Shown here: positions 22,644-34,436 of the stretch, in pieces | Layout of the letters: every line of letters begins with the position of its first letter | How positions within the stretch are numbered: position 1 is the first letter of the stretch | NCBI GenBank assembly: GCA_002197995.1 | Contig: NGZR01000006.1 | Coordinates: 992,001-1,056,000, forward strand | Length of the DNA: 64,000 nucleotides | Source of the DNA: Gaeumannomyces sp. JS-464 | Lineage: Eukaryota > Ascomycota > Sordariomycetes > Magnaporthales > Magnaporthaceae | Direction of reading: 5' to 3' | Program-made: the position numbers and the translations under genes | The notes under the pieces: model-generated | Database searches by the model: none | What the model was told of the DNA's origin: nothing | What the model saw: the letters and a program-made list of their open reading frames with translations, nothing else

Positions 22644-23364
22644 GGTGCGTGAGTGGTTCGGACCGGGGTTACCCTATGAATCTAGTCCTCCTGGGGAGGC
22701 ATTCTCTCCTCCAGCCGGGGGAGCGACGGATTGGGCTTTGGCGATTGGTGCTGCTGTCTGTCGTCGCCGTTGTCGTCGTCGTCGTCGATGGGAACTCGGC
22801 AGCTTTGGAAGCTTCCAATCCCACCCCCAAGCTCCGCATGACGAGAAAACCGAAGTCAGCTGGTTGGCCCCACTTACAGATAAGCTCCACCCCGGCAATT
22901 CGCGGACTTAAGGTTAGGCTCCACGGCGTGAATGAAGCAAGTCAGCAAACCTGTGTCAACCACCTGTGACATGCTGCAGATTGCCAACGTGTAGGGTGAA
23001 TGCTTCACGAGGGGTCTTGACAGACAGTGCATGTTGTCACAAGGCGCTTTTTTCCTCATTCTCCACCTCGAGGTGTTATTACGGCTACTAAGTTACCACG
23101 GAGTAGCCTCGCCCTGCTGTGCACGACTGAGACATGGCTGCCATGGATCTTATTAGACAGGTTGCTTACCCCAGGCTGGCCACGAAGCCATCAAAGGCCG
23201 CCGTACCGTATCGCTGCCTGCCCATGTTGCCTGGCTATAAGCCGAGCCGAGCCAGGCACACTCTCGCTCAGTGGTCTCATGGCCTGTGACGTCGGATGGA
23301 CGTCTGCTGCCGATAATTTCGGTCTGACGGCAGCTCTTTGATTAAAGGAGTAGGCCATGTCTAC

Positions 23365-25094
23365 ATGACGATCGTATACCTAGGAATCTTCTTTTATCTT
23401 CTCCCTGAAGTTCTGTCACAACTGGTCAACTTTGGTCTTTCCACAGGCCGTCGGCCTTTTCGCTTCGCTTCCCCGAACTCGCTAGCAAAACGGGAAACAT
23501 CCCGACTGGCTGCGTCACTCGCGCGGCTGAACCCGCCTGACGATGGCGGTGCGTTGAGACAGCACCAACCACACTCTCCCACCATCCCCTCCCGCTAAAC
23601 GATCGTTCAGCTGATCGGCGAACGCCACTTGCCCGCTCCCCCGCGGCAGGGCCCGTCCCAACAGCAGACCGCCTACCCCGGCTGGCTGCCACAGACGCTG
23701 ATCCCGGGCGTGTCGCTGTCGGCGGGCGGCCTGCTGGCGCTGGCGGACCTGTCGACCGTCGCGCAGCGCACCAGACTGACGGGCGGCTCCTCGTGGCTCG
23801 ACAGCCTGCTGCTGGTCCCGGGCCTGCACTACCAGCAGGCCGCCGACGAGCTGGTCAACAAGACGGGCCTGCCGCCCGTGCTCGCCGCCTTCGAGCTGCG
23901 GCCCGACGGCTCCCGGGTCCCGTTCTCGGTGAACAACGTCGCCGTGTCGCAGTACTGCGAGCCGCGTCGCGAAGGACTCCGAGCTGGTGACGCTTGACGT
24001 CGGCCCCCTGCCGCCAGGGGGAGGAGAGTGAACGCCAGGAGGAGACGGGGCGGATCGGGGCGGGGCGTTGCGGCGTGGATGAACAAGAGGTGGGGGCCGG
24101 GGGATGGCGGGATAGAGGCTGCCGACCTCGAAGGTGACGATGATGACGACCTTGACGAGCTGGTGATTCCGCGCATCGGCTTGTTTTTGCACCTCCTCTA
24201 CCTAACCGGGCCGCTCCTCACCGTCGCCGCCGTCGTGTTGCTGGTTCTGATACAGGACTGTGAGAAGCCAACCAGATATACCATTATCCTCGCCCCATGT
24301 TGCTACTGACCGCATGCTCTTTTCTAGGGTGGGCGCTCGGCTGCATTTGCGCCCTGATGCTGTCCCGCATCCTCAACATCTGGTCCATCAAGCGTCGCGC
24401 CGCCCGAAAAGCCGCACCTCATCCTCCAGCAAACCCGACAGCCCCGCCTTCGCGGCACTCATCAACGACGTCCACCGCCGCCTCGTCCAGCACGGGCGAC
24501 TCGGCTCATCATCATCGCTACCGTCACAACCATCATCACCATGACCACCCCGGCTCGCCACCCCCCGCCCCCGCCGACGCGGGCGCCGCGCTCGTGTCGG
24601 TCCTCGTCGCCCTCCCCGGCGACCGCGAGGTGTGCCTGCGCGGCACGGCGGCGGACCTCGCGGCCGTGGCCGGGCTGGCGTGGCTGCGCTCGCAGACGCA
24701 CGTCGAGGGCTACCTCGAGGCCGCGGCGAAGCTGTGCGTGTACCTGGTCGCGGCCGTCAGCGGCAACTGGACGCAGGCCGGCGCGCTCGTCGTCATGGTG
24801 CTGCTGCTGGCCAGCGCGGCGCTGCTGGCGCTGAGCAACGCGCACGCGACGAGGCTCGACGTCGCGGGCGGTTATGTCGCTGTGCCGAGGGGCCGGAGGA
24901 GGGGAGCGGGGAGGGCGGCGATGGGCGGGGGGTTTGCCAGTGGTGGGGGAGACGGGCGGGCTGCCGGATCGGCGTCTTATGGGGCGGCGGCCCACGGCGG
25001 CGTGTTGGGGCAGCAGGCGAGCCGGGATCGTGTCGATAGCGGCGACAACTTTGTCGACAGAGGCCACGCGGCAAGGGGAGTCGGCAGCGGCTGA
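23365..25094 (+). CDS. unrecognised fungal multi-pass membrane protein, start unresolved
   Basis: Not recognised. The first exon I can support begins after a branch point and acceptor (CTAAAC...TTCAG, 23596-23610) and reads LIGERHLPAPPRQ. An ATG at 23365 opens a hydrophobic leader (MTIVYLGIFFYLLPEVLSQL) that could be a signal peptide on an upstream exon, but the joining donor is not resolved. The ectodomain-like part includes SWLDSLLLVPGLHYQQAADE and NKTGLPPVLAAFELRPDGS. Membrane segments: FLHLLYLTGPLLTVAAVVLL (about 24185-24245), then after an intron (24260-24327) ALGCICALMLSRILNIW, and ALVVMVLLLASAALLALS (about 24785-24838). Between them is a His-rich stretch (HHHRYRHNHHHHDHPG, about 24509-24556). 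The frame is broken by a TGA at 23995; reading GPLPPGGGE needs a shift near 23960 and a return near 24030. The C-terminus is Gly/Ala/Arg-rich. Confidence 0.6.
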
Positions 25095-27667
25095 CCGACC
25101 ATGACTGCCGAGAGCAGCAGCACGGGTGCCATGTACGACGGCAGATTACAAGGACGGGAGAGGAAGAATTGGGCAATTAGGGTGCCTTGGTCAACGAGAT
25201 TGGCTACAGCCATGTCCACAAGCAACTGATGATTGTATTGCGTCTATCTAGAGCCTGTATTGGTCTGCCCGCATCGTGCGAATGCCTCAAGGGCACTCCC
25301 ATCAACCCAGAATCACATCCCTCGCACCACGTAAAGGTTCAGGCTCAATCCGCAAGGGACCCTCCACATCAGTTTCAAAGGCCGTCACTCTCCCAAAGGA
25401 GAGGAAGCCAGATCCCAAGTTGCTTCACAGGGTGTTTGTTCATCAGAGGAGAAAAAGGGGACGAGATCCTCGACTCGAAAGTGGGCTCATCGTTCCATTC
25501 TCACTCCGGGTTGTGTTTTCTCTCTCTCAACCCTTCAATCGAGAAATACGCCTATCCAGGTCGCTTGGCGGAAAGTGAGAGCTCTCGCGTGCAGGTGGAC
25601 AATTCCCTCCGCGAGGCAGGACGTCAAACTCCCTGGCGTGAGCTTCATCACGATCCCATTCTCCGGAACTCGTGTCACAAAAAAAGCAGCATCTGACGCC
25701 CAGCCCAAAAGCGAATTTGGGGGGCGGACGCGCTCTCCAGGACAGGTCGCATGAGAATGGCCCTGGTTGGCGGAGAAGGGGAGGAAGTTGTCTTCCCTAA
25801 CCAGCAACTCGCGCTTCGATTCAGCTCAAAAGAGAGCCAAAGAGGCGGAGTCCCGCTCGACGTTCCTTGGGGATGCCCAGCGCATGCCGGCTCGTGCGCA
25901 ACAAGGCGGCAAAGTCGGGCCGGTTTGAATCGGGGCCTTCTTTTGCGCGACCTTGCGGCACGGAAACGGCAGCTGCTGTGGTCGCATCTTATGGAAACAT
26001 GTATTGAAGGAACGGAGCGGATGCTAACGACGCTTCAGGACCAGGGCAGACGCCGGTGGCCCGCAGCTCCGTCTGCGATCCCGGAGAGAGGTCACGGGAG
26101 AGACGGAGGGTGCCGATTGGGGCCCAGGGTCCTTCCAGCGGAGCAGTGGTTGTGCAGGTGGTGCTTGTGTGTGTCGCGGTGTGTGACGAATCGTTTCTCC
26201 TCGTTATGCTTCAGACGTAAATCCTTGTGGTGAAAGATCAGGAGACGGAGTCTCTGTTTGACGGCGATGATCGCTTGGCTGGATCCCGTGCGGCGAACTC
26301 TCGCGATCCCCTGTCCGCGTCACAGGAGCGGAGCCGAGGGAAGAAAGAAACGTGGTGGCTTGCTTGTTATGGCGTGTCTGTCGGTTCGCTGAGCGTGCTG
26401 GCTCTTGGGGCTTGTGCTCGCGGACCGCAAGTCAGCTACGTGGGGCGGTTGAAACCGTGAGGGCTGACCGGCGTGCCATGGTGACGAGGGCCATTGCAAG
26501 GCGGGAAGAAAACCAGACGAGGAACCGACGTTTTCCGAGCCGCTCCTTCTCGAGGCGGGGGCACCGAAGAGAGGAGGCTCAAGGAAAAAGGCAGACGAAA
26601 GCAGAGGCGGTTTGGTTTGGCGAGAATCCCCCAAGGGAAGACGAGGGGGGACCTGAGGGAAGAAGGAGGGGAAAGAAAAAGGCTGTGGGTGGGACGTGGT
26701 GGTGAGATTTTATATGGCGCACCACCATGGTTGCGTCGCCCTCAATATCAATTTCTGACCAAATCCTTACCAGGAAGCATGGAACGCGAGCTGCTGGACC
26801 AATCCCAAGTTCCGACCGGGCTCCAGTTTGGTGATGTGGCAGAGGAGAAGGAAGGCGCGGTGCAGCGGGCATATATGGGGCCGCACTGGCCGCACTGGAC
26901 GCACTGGCGCGGGGCGACCAATCGCAGCCGCAGGATCGGCGGTCCAGGCCCTGGGAGTCCACTGGGCCCCTGGAACACCGCTGGAGTGGTGCAGAGTGCT
27001 CGCGTTTCAGCCGCTGTAGCGGTGGTCTGATGTGTTTCTCGATGGCGGCGAAGGCTGGGATGCCGTCCCACACACACGCAGGTTTTTGTGGCCTCTTTGC
27101 AATTTCTGTCTCTTGCAGGCTGCTTTCCTGTTTTATTCCCTTCATATTTCCCACAGACTTAATTGCTCAGGCCACCTACCGTAAAGGGCGCGCCCCGTCA
27201 GTGCTGGGCCGGATTGATTGCCTGCACGCCGAGTTTATAGAGCTCCTGCAATAAACCTCTCACGCTTTTCATCTTTTCATGCCACGGCACGACCTTCCGT
27301 TTCCCTCCAAATGGCTGAGCGGTTGCCCAGGCATCTGGCAGCGTGCCCAGTGCCGCCCAGATTGCCGACAGCCCGTTGGGCACACATGAGAGTAAACGTA
27401 AGATCTGCGGGTGAAGATTCTGTGCATGCACATCGGCAGTGTCGTCAGACACCAACGGAGAAGCGCTGTGTCATGACCTCCTCGGATTTGCAGTGCATGT
27501 CACGTGGCGTGATTAACTCGTCGAAGGACCATGAAGGTTGGCCTGACGGGATCCGCGACAAAACCCGAGTTGGATAAATCCGGATTTTCTTCGAGTACCA
27601 CAGAACAAACCTTCAGAACCAGGCTCCGACCGGAATAACGAACCATAAATAGAAAACAACAGACAGA
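25095..27667. other. 2.6 kb without recognisable gene
   Basis: Only ORFs without family resemblance on either strand (longest 26579-27154 minus and 26494-27030 plus, mutually overlapping). Probably the 3' UTR of the membrane-protein gene and the promoter of the phosphopantetheinyl transferase. Confidence 0.45.
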
Positions 27668-28806
27668 ATGGCAGCATCACCAACAGCGGACCACCCCGCG
27701 CTAGCCATCGTGCAGTGGGTCGTCGACACACGGAAGCTGTGGCCCGAGGTGACCGAGACGCGGCATCTGGAGACGCACCCCGGCGCTGTATGTTTCGCCG
27801 AGTCCCTGCCCCATCGTTGTCTTGGTGAAACGGGTCAATAACTCAAGCAGAACGCGCACTCTATCAAATAAAATAAAAAACCAAATACGCGAGCGTGCAA
27901 TGTAGTCCAGAGCCCTGGCCCTCCTACCCTCCGCGGAGCGCGCGGCCGTGCTCAAGTACGTCTTTGTGCGCGACGCCAGAATGTCGCTGGCCTCGCACCT
28001 GCTCAAGCACTACGTCGTGGCCCGCCACGCCGGCATGCCCTGGGGCGAGACGGCCATCACGCGCGACGGGCGCTCCAAGCCCGTCTTTGTCGACGGCGCC
28101 ACGGGGCGGCAGCCCGTCGCCTTCAACGTCAGCCACCAGGCCGGCGTCGTCGTCCTCGTCGCCGTTGCCGGCTACGGCAACCCGGCGGCCGGGGAGGACA
28201 AGGGCGCGGGCGACCTGGTCGACGTGGGCATCGACGTCGTGTCGCCCAGCGAGCGGCGCGCCCACGACCACGACGCGGTCGCGTCCGACGGCTGGCCGGG
28301 CTTCGTCGACATGCACGCCGACGTCTTCAGCCCGGCCGAGGCGGCGCACCTCAAGTACGCGGTCCTGTCGACGACGGGCGGCGGCAGCAGCAGCAGCAGG
28401 CGCGAGGACATGGGCCGCACGCCCGAGGCCCTGCTCGACTACAAGCTGCGCTGCTTCTACACGCTGTGGTGCCTGCGCGAGGCCTACGTCAAGATGACGG
28501 GCGACGCCCTCGTCGCGCCGTGGCTGCGCGAGCTCGAGTTCAAGGCGTTCGCGCCCCCGAAGGTTGTGGGTGAGGGGGAGGCGGAGGCGGATGCGGTGGT
28601 GACCGGAGCACAGCATCTGGCTCCGGGGCAGCAGGGTCGAGGACGCGAATGTCTGCCTGAGGTCGTTCGGCGGCAGGGACTACATGATCTGCACCGCCGT
28701 CCGGACGCCGGGCAGGGTGCGGGACGGCCTGGGGATGGACCTGCGCGGGCCATTCAGGAATGTCACTGTGGATGAGATTGTCGCGTTTGCCGAGGCGCAG
28801 GCGTGA
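27668..28806 (+). CDS. npgA: 4'-phosphopantetheinyl transferase (Lys5/NpgA type)
   Basis: Moves phosphopantetheine from coenzyme A to carrier domains of alpha-aminoadipate reductase, polyketide synthases and peptide synthetases, so it serves lysine and secondary metabolism; cytosolic. Exon 1 is 27668-27787 (MAASPTADHPALAIVQWVVD to THPGA); the intron is 27788-27905; exon 2 reads SRALALLPSAERAAVL. Sfp-type motifs: FNVSHQAGVVVL (about 28122), the Mg-binding VGIDVVSPSERR (about 28227), and FSPAEAAHLK with LWCLREAYVKMTG (about 28460-28500), the WxxKEAxxK region with Arg in place of Lys. Near 28605 the frame must shift (net +1 or -2) to continue EHSIWLRGSRVED...DYMICTAVRTPG and end at DEIVAFAEAQA (stop 28804-28806). 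About 340 residues. It converges with the CFEM gene. Confidence 0.92.
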
Positions 28807-29240
28807 AGGGTTCTGTCTTCTGATCATCCCTGCACGCCTCGCAGCTGCGAGACGATGTTAGTAAGCTCACGGCCGACTAGCGAGCATAGATCAACAACGT
28901 TGAGCAAGAGGTTGGTGCTTGATTTTCTATCCATCCTTTGGGTTGCCCAAAGCTAGCAAGAAACACTGCTCCCCCAGGGTCGACGACATGGTTCTGTGCG
29001 CCGACGTCTCCCTCTACACCGTCTCAGGTATAAAACATTTCAAAAGAGCGTCGTGTGGGATTGCGTTCCTCCTCATAAACCATGCAATGCCACCCAAGAA
29101 ATTCCTTTGCCATGTTTCATTATTATCATTAAGTTGTTTTGCGTTTCCCTTCTCATGTTCCCAGGATCCAGGAAAACCTCACCCTCCGACAGTTCGTATT
29201 TTTAGAAAGTGACAAGCAGACGAGGCCAAATAGACTCCGT

Positions 29241-29913
29241 TTACAGAGCAGCAGCGAAGCCCAGGAGGCCGACCAGGGCACCGGCGCCGAGGATGGCGGG
29301 GGTGGCGGCAGCGTTGGGGTTCGAGGTGGTGGTGGCACCGCCCCTGGTGGTGCCGGAGCCGGCGCCGCCGCCGGTGGAGGTCGAGGTGGTACCGGCGCCG
29401 GAGCCAGAGCGGGACGTCGACAGGGTCAGGTTGCCGTTGGTGCCGGTGAGGGTACCGGTGCCGGTTCTGGTGGTGACCGGGGCGGTGACGGTGGTGGAGT
29501 TGTTGCTCAGGGTGGCGCTGATGGTGCCAATGGTCGCCGAGGTGCTGGCGGTGCCGGCGCGGGTGGTGGTGGCCGAGAAGGCGGCGCACAGGGCCGTGCC
29601 GGCCGCGGCGACGTTGCCGATCTGGTCGGGCCGCGCACGCGAGGACGCAGGGCGCGGCGATGGACGCGATGGGGGCCGCTGCGGTGCCGCACTGGCAGGC
29701 GACGTCGGTGACCTGGCAACCGGCGGAGGAGACGGCGGCGCTGATGCACGAGGTCTGGTCGGGGCGGGTAGATGTCAGTCATCACGTTCACATGCCAGGA
29801 ACTAGAGAGTTCAGCGTGAGAGGGACGGGAAGTCTTACAGCGCAGGTGGGCATGCCAGAGAGGTTCTGGGCCAGGGCGCCAGCGGCGGCAGCGAGGATAA
29901 GAGTGGTCTTCAT
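29241..29913 (-). CDS. CFEM-domain protein with Ser/Thr-rich tail and probable GPI signal
   Basis: Secreted fungal CFEM protein of about 196 residues, attached to wall or membrane; relatives bind haem or act as virulence effectors. Exon 1, 29913-29839, encodes a signal peptide (MKTTLILAAAAGALAQ) and NLSGMPTCA. The intron is 29838-29755. Exon 2 opens TSCISAAVSSAGCQVTDVAC. The eight CFEM cysteines appear in order: PTC, TSC, AGC, VAC, CQC, APC, LAC and ALC. The last falls in another frame: near 29630 a net +1 (or -2) change separates CVLACA from PDQIGNVAAAGTALCAAF. A Ser/Thr/Gly-rich stalk follows, ending in ILGAGALVGLLGFAAAL, a typical GPI attachment signal. Stop codon at 29241-29243. Family call is firm; a specific role cannot be assigned. 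Confidence 0.88.
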
Positions 29914-30087
29914 GTTGGGCGAGTTGGGTTGTGCCGGAAGCAAGGCAACAGACTGGTCCTGATGGCGAGCGAAGGGAGTGGAGGTGTATTATTCGACAGT
30001 GTGTGCGAGGACTTGGTAGGCAACGGCTCGTGGGGAGAAAAGGAGAGAAAGAAGTGCTGCTGAATGAGCGAAGGGGCAAGACGGGCG

Positions 30088-30108
30088 GGAGTTATTTATT
30101 GACGTCGT
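30088..30108 (-). promoter_or_regulatory. TATA-like and CRE-like elements upstream of the CFEM gene
   Basis: GTTATTTATT (30091-30100) reads AATAAATAAC toward the CFEM gene and could serve as a TATA-like element. It is followed by TGACGTC, seven of eight bases of the ATF/CREB site. Both lie about 180-190 bp upstream of the CFEM ATG. Inference from short motifs. Confidence 0.3.
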
Positions 30109-30830
30109 TTTCCCGTCCTAGTCTCAGCGTCGCCCCTTGATCGGCCGATGCACACGACGCCGATGCTGGGCAACGTACAGTATGCACCTGGGTCAGCAAC
30201 CCGGAGCTAGCAGGGTGTCTTGGCAGCACCGGCAGCTCTCAGCCCAGGCCGAGGGCGGGACCATTCACGTCGAACTGGGGGGCGAAGGGCACCATCCCAG
30301 AAGGTGTCCATTGGCAACAGAGGTTCATTCCTCTTCCGGCAACGCCACCACCCGTCCCCATTGGCTGGACCTGGCAAATGGGCGTTTGGCCAGCCCACTC
30401 CTTTATTCGCTCCGCCCATTTTTTTTGTTTTTCTCACTTTGCTTGCTTTGCTGGAAACAAGGCCTGGAATCGGCCCACCCTCTTTTTGCTTCTCCAGCCC
30501 GTGTCAACTGGCCGTTTTCCTCCCCTCTTGGCTGTCGGTTCTCTGCCATGGCTTCCCGCCCCCGTCTGGCCGAAATCCACGGCATGCAATGTCACCACCT
30601 TCTCGTAATGCTGCCCCTTCAGCTCACACCACGGATCGGCCAACATGGAGCCCGCACCGTGCTGGTGGTGTGGAGGCCAGGGGTGGGCCTTCCGCCAGTC
30701 CAATAAACGCCAATCGATGCTGGTTTTTGGCGCCTTGGGAGAGCAGCGCGGGGGATCCGGGGTGTCATTGAGAGTGCAGGCCGGGGTCCGTTGCAGGGCC
30801 TGGCACGGACGTCAACAACCTCCGCTAGCC

Positions 30831-30878
30831 TCTTTTTTCTTTTTTTTTTTCTTCTTTTTTTTCTTTCTCTTTTTCTCT
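30831..30878. repeat. long T-rich polypyrimidine tract
   Basis: Almost uninterrupted T with occasional C over about 48 bases; seen directly, noncoding. Confidence 0.9.
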
Positions 30879-33352
30879 TGTCACTGCTGCAGCTTCTGCC
30901 CATCATCCAACCTCTCCTCCTGCCTCCATGCCAACCCTGCTTTTGACAGCTGCTCGGGCGATTCCCCAGTCTCCAAAGTGGTTGATCTGATGGCTTGAGC
31001 AGCGCAGCACCTGACAGCCCGAACGTGCTGGACCGTCATTGCTCCAACCACCCGAGCGCCCAAACAAAATTGGACAGCCGTGTTGACATTGCGGCCCGCT
31101 TTGCATGAGTTGTCTAGCACGAGGTTCCAAGTTGGTCACTGTACAAGCTCCTCTCAGAGCCCCCGCCAAATTGGGTTTAAGTGCAATCATTTAGCCTTTT
31201 TCTCTGCTCGAGCTCCCCTTGCTCGCCAAGACCAGGCATGTCCATCTAGCGGCGGCATCCGAAGTTTCTGGCATTCTGTTTTGGGCATTCTTCGGGTGTC
31301 TCTCGCCTCTTCCCACGATTCCTTCGGATTCCTAGGAAGGACGTCCAGTGTCCGATGTTTGAGGCGTGATCCATCGCAGCCTCGCTCTTCTCAGCCCGCG
31401 TCGCGGACGACCGCTTTTGGTGTCGGGTCGGTGGTGGCGTTGGCCCGGCTTTGCTGGACGTGGTGGCTAAATTTGTGTGATGACGACGCTCGGGCAGCCA
31501 ACCGGACAAGGCTTCTCGTGCAAGGGAGGAAAACAGAAAGAGGACAAAAGAAGGGGCAACTTGCAGCGCCCGAAACAGTCCGGCTCGGCCAGAAACCAAA
31601 GGAAAGAGAGGAAAAAAACTTCTGCCGGACACACTATGAGCAGGACGAGATCCTCCCTGGCGTCTCCTATTCGCTACTGAGAATGCCTCACCCAACTAGC
31701 GCTACCGTAGTGTGCCCTCTCTCCTGCCTGTGTCCGACACTGACGCGCTGAGCAGGGAGCCAAGGCCCATGGGCCCCGTCGACTTTTTCTCTTCGTCCCG
31801 CCTCGACCAACGAGGGCTGCATCGACACGCGGCTTTGCCCACCCCGTTGTCGTATGCAAGGAAAACGATCTGCGCAAGTGCACAAGTGTGGCAGTGTTTC
31901 CCGTGCGAAGACCTGCCAGTGCTGCTTCAAAACACGACTCGGTAGTGTAGCTGTGTCATCCATCTCGATCTTGCATTTTCCCACTTTTACCGCCGGCTTC
32001 CCACTTCTCGCAACGGCCGGCTTGCGGTAGATCGTCTTTCTCTTTCGGGCAAGGCCAAGGTGATTCCCAATCAGCGAATTGCTTGCCGATCTGTGTGGCT
32101 TTTTCTCTTACGTACACCGCACTCTTTCTTGATGCTGAGCCTGCTCACACAGCAGACGCGTGCGTGGCCGCCTTCGACACGCACTGTATGTGGCTTGGCT
32201 AGTGTGCTTTGTGTGATTTCCGGTTTCCTCGCTGGCTGCCTCTCGCCCTCCGTGCCAACCAGAATCAGATTTCCTCTCGAACCCAACATGCTGATTCCCA
32301 AAGCCGCTCACTTGACTGACTGACTTAGTCAAAGTTGGCCGCGACTCGTGATATCAAAGGCCTCGAATCTGGATAATCTCGCTTCCGACAGCACAGGGAC
32401 AGAGTGGAAAGATCGGCCGCACTGGACCGTGAGCGTGCAACCCGTCGCGGGGAACCCTGGTCATTGCTCCCGAACCCTGGTGCTGATGTTTCTGGGTGGC
32501 CCCATGTGAAGTTTATGTCCGTGATTTCGGCTCGGCCAGTTCACGGCTCCTTCATCTTTACGCCGGAAAAGGAAAAGAAGCAGGCGGCATTCCCAGGAGT
32601 GTTTCTGCCCAATGACCCCCGACCGTGGCAAATGTCTACCCGCATAGTTCATCGGTGAAACACACATCAGCCTTGTTTATCGCTCTCTTTTCAGTCCCAC
32701 CTGTTTGCCTGTAGCCTGATCCACATTCCATTGTGCCCTCAGGCTCGGTCATTGCGAATGATTTACGCATGGGAGTCATCAAACTCGAAATCATTAATCT
32801 CCGTGTGCGAGTCATCACTGATCGGAAAGCTATTTGGCCTCCCCGGGTCGGCGTCCATCGGTGAGGACGGGTTTGGTCCAGAAGGTCCGTTCAATTAAGC
32901 CTCCCGAGCTTGATGAGCCGCACCTTATGCATCTCTGAGGGTTGCGGTGCTTGAAGCAGTAGTCTCAAGAGTGTTGCGAGTTGAGGGACGAACAAACCCC
33001 GTTCATCGAATGCAGCAAAAGAGATCGGTCGAGCTGCAGGGAGCCGTTCGTCTCTTCCCAAGTTCTCGGCAACACCGAGCCACTACTGTCATCGGACGGA
33101 CGGCGACCTGTGCTCGGAGCGCTATCTTGAGAAGCCAATGGCAAAGTAAGCGTGACCGATACCTGGGAATCGAGTGATTCTACTGTAGGTTACTGCAAAT
33201 GGGGTATCATAGTGCTATCAACCAACGCCAAAGATCACCTTAGTTCATGCGTCATGTGTCGTTATGTTCTTGTTGACCCGGCCGTCTTGTTCCATCCGGG
33301 CGTTCAGTATCCAGGAGACCAAGGAAAAGCCGCGACCTCCAGCCACACAGCT

Positions 33353-33959
33353 TCATGTCATCGCGTCACCATCCTCAGCCATGACCGAGGCCTTGACGAC
33401 CTTGAGCTCCGTGGCCGGCCTATCCTCCGCGCCCGTCGGCACGAGCCCCATGCGCTTGACGACGGCCATGCCCGACCGGACGCGGCCAAAGATTGTGTGC
33501 TTGCCGTCGAGCCAGGGCGTGGGCGCGAGCGTGATGAAGAACTGCGACCCGTTGGTGTTGGGCCCCGCGTTGGCCATGCTGAGGACGCCGGCGCCCGTGT
33601 GCTTCAGCGAGGGGCTGATCTCGTCGGCGAACTTGTCGCCGTAGATGGACGAGCCGCCGCGGCCCGTGCCCGTCGGGTCGCCGCCCTGGATCATGAAGTC
33701 CGGGATCACGCGGTGGAAGATGGTGCCGTCGTAGTAGCCGCGCCGCGCGAGCTGGGAGAAGTTCTCGCAGGTTTTTGGGGCGTGTTCCGTGTACAGCTCG
33801 ACCACTATGGTGCCCTGGGGGTGGTGTTGGGTTTCGTGGTTAGCATCGCGCTGGTGTTGTGTCGTGGTGGGGATGGCGGCGGTGAACTGTGCTCAAAGGA
33901 GGTGAAAGGCGGGGCTGAGGGCTCACCATAGTGGTCTCGAGGGATACGGCAGTTGTCAT
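33353..33959 (-). CDS. cyp1: cyclophilin, PPIL1-type peptidyl-prolyl isomerase
   Basis: Single-domain cyclophilin (164 residues) of the PPIL1/Cyp1 type, a prolyl isomerase associated with the spliceosome in animals and yeasts. Exon 1, 33959-33927, is 33 nt ([11 protein letters not shown]). Exon 2, 33814-33353, continues [19 protein letters not shown]. Catalytic and ligand residues are in place: [19 protein letters not shown] (Arg and Gln of the active site), [20 protein letters not shown] and [12 protein letters not shown] (Trp, Lys-His). Length equals that of the human protein (about 166). The gene is intact. It is divergent from the signal peptide peptidase gene across 477 bp. Confidence 0.95.
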
Positions 33960-34436
33960 GTTGGGCGGCCGTCGGCTTCTCGTAGAAGATGTGAAGTTGT
34001 TTGCCGGGTAGAACTGCTTGTCAAGATGACGAAATGTTGGGCGCGGATGCGATAGAATTCAATTCAATCATGGCCGGCTGTGGCGCCCAATTGGCCAATA
34101 ACGCAGCGCTCGCTCGCCCCGCGCGCAGCCTCAGCCCTGGGTTACAGTGGGGGCGGCAGCTGGAATCTCACTGGGCTTGATGTGCTAGGAATTGAGGCTG
34201 CCGCATCAGCCCAGTCAGCTATTGGCCGCTTGTGCTGTCTCGTGTCCTCTCGTCGACGGCAGGATTGCTCGGAAGAGCTCTGTGTCCTAGCAGCTGTTTG
34301 GGCGGTTGACAAACAGGCAGACCACTATCCTACTCCGGATGCAAACACAATCTGTCACCTACCACAAGAACAGCTATAAATATTCTACCCCAGACAACCC
34401 GCCAGCTTTCAATAGAGGACTGTAGCCGGCAGTTAA
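33960..34436. promoter_or_regulatory. divergent promoter with CCAAT boxes, cyclophilin / signal peptide peptidase
   Basis: Two genes start divergently here. CCAAT pentamers occur close together on both strands near 34088-34100 (CCCAATTGGCCAATAACG), and another ATTGG lies near 34220. The clustering is seen directly; NF-Y/HAP control of both genes is inferred. Confidence 0.5.

Larger units (their letters stand above)
29914..33352. other. 3.4 kb without recognisable gene
   Basis: The first few hundred bases are the CFEM promoter. A polypyrimidine tract lies at 30831-30878. The remaining ORFs (for example 31080-31751 plus and 31246-31695 minus) overlap each other and look like composition shadows. 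No RNA gene was recognised. Confidence 0.45.

Noticed and set aside
29974..30120. Coding continuation upstream of the CFEM signal peptide
   Set aside because: The minus ORF 29507-30079 is in a different frame from the signal peptide and cysteine motif; it is a shadow.
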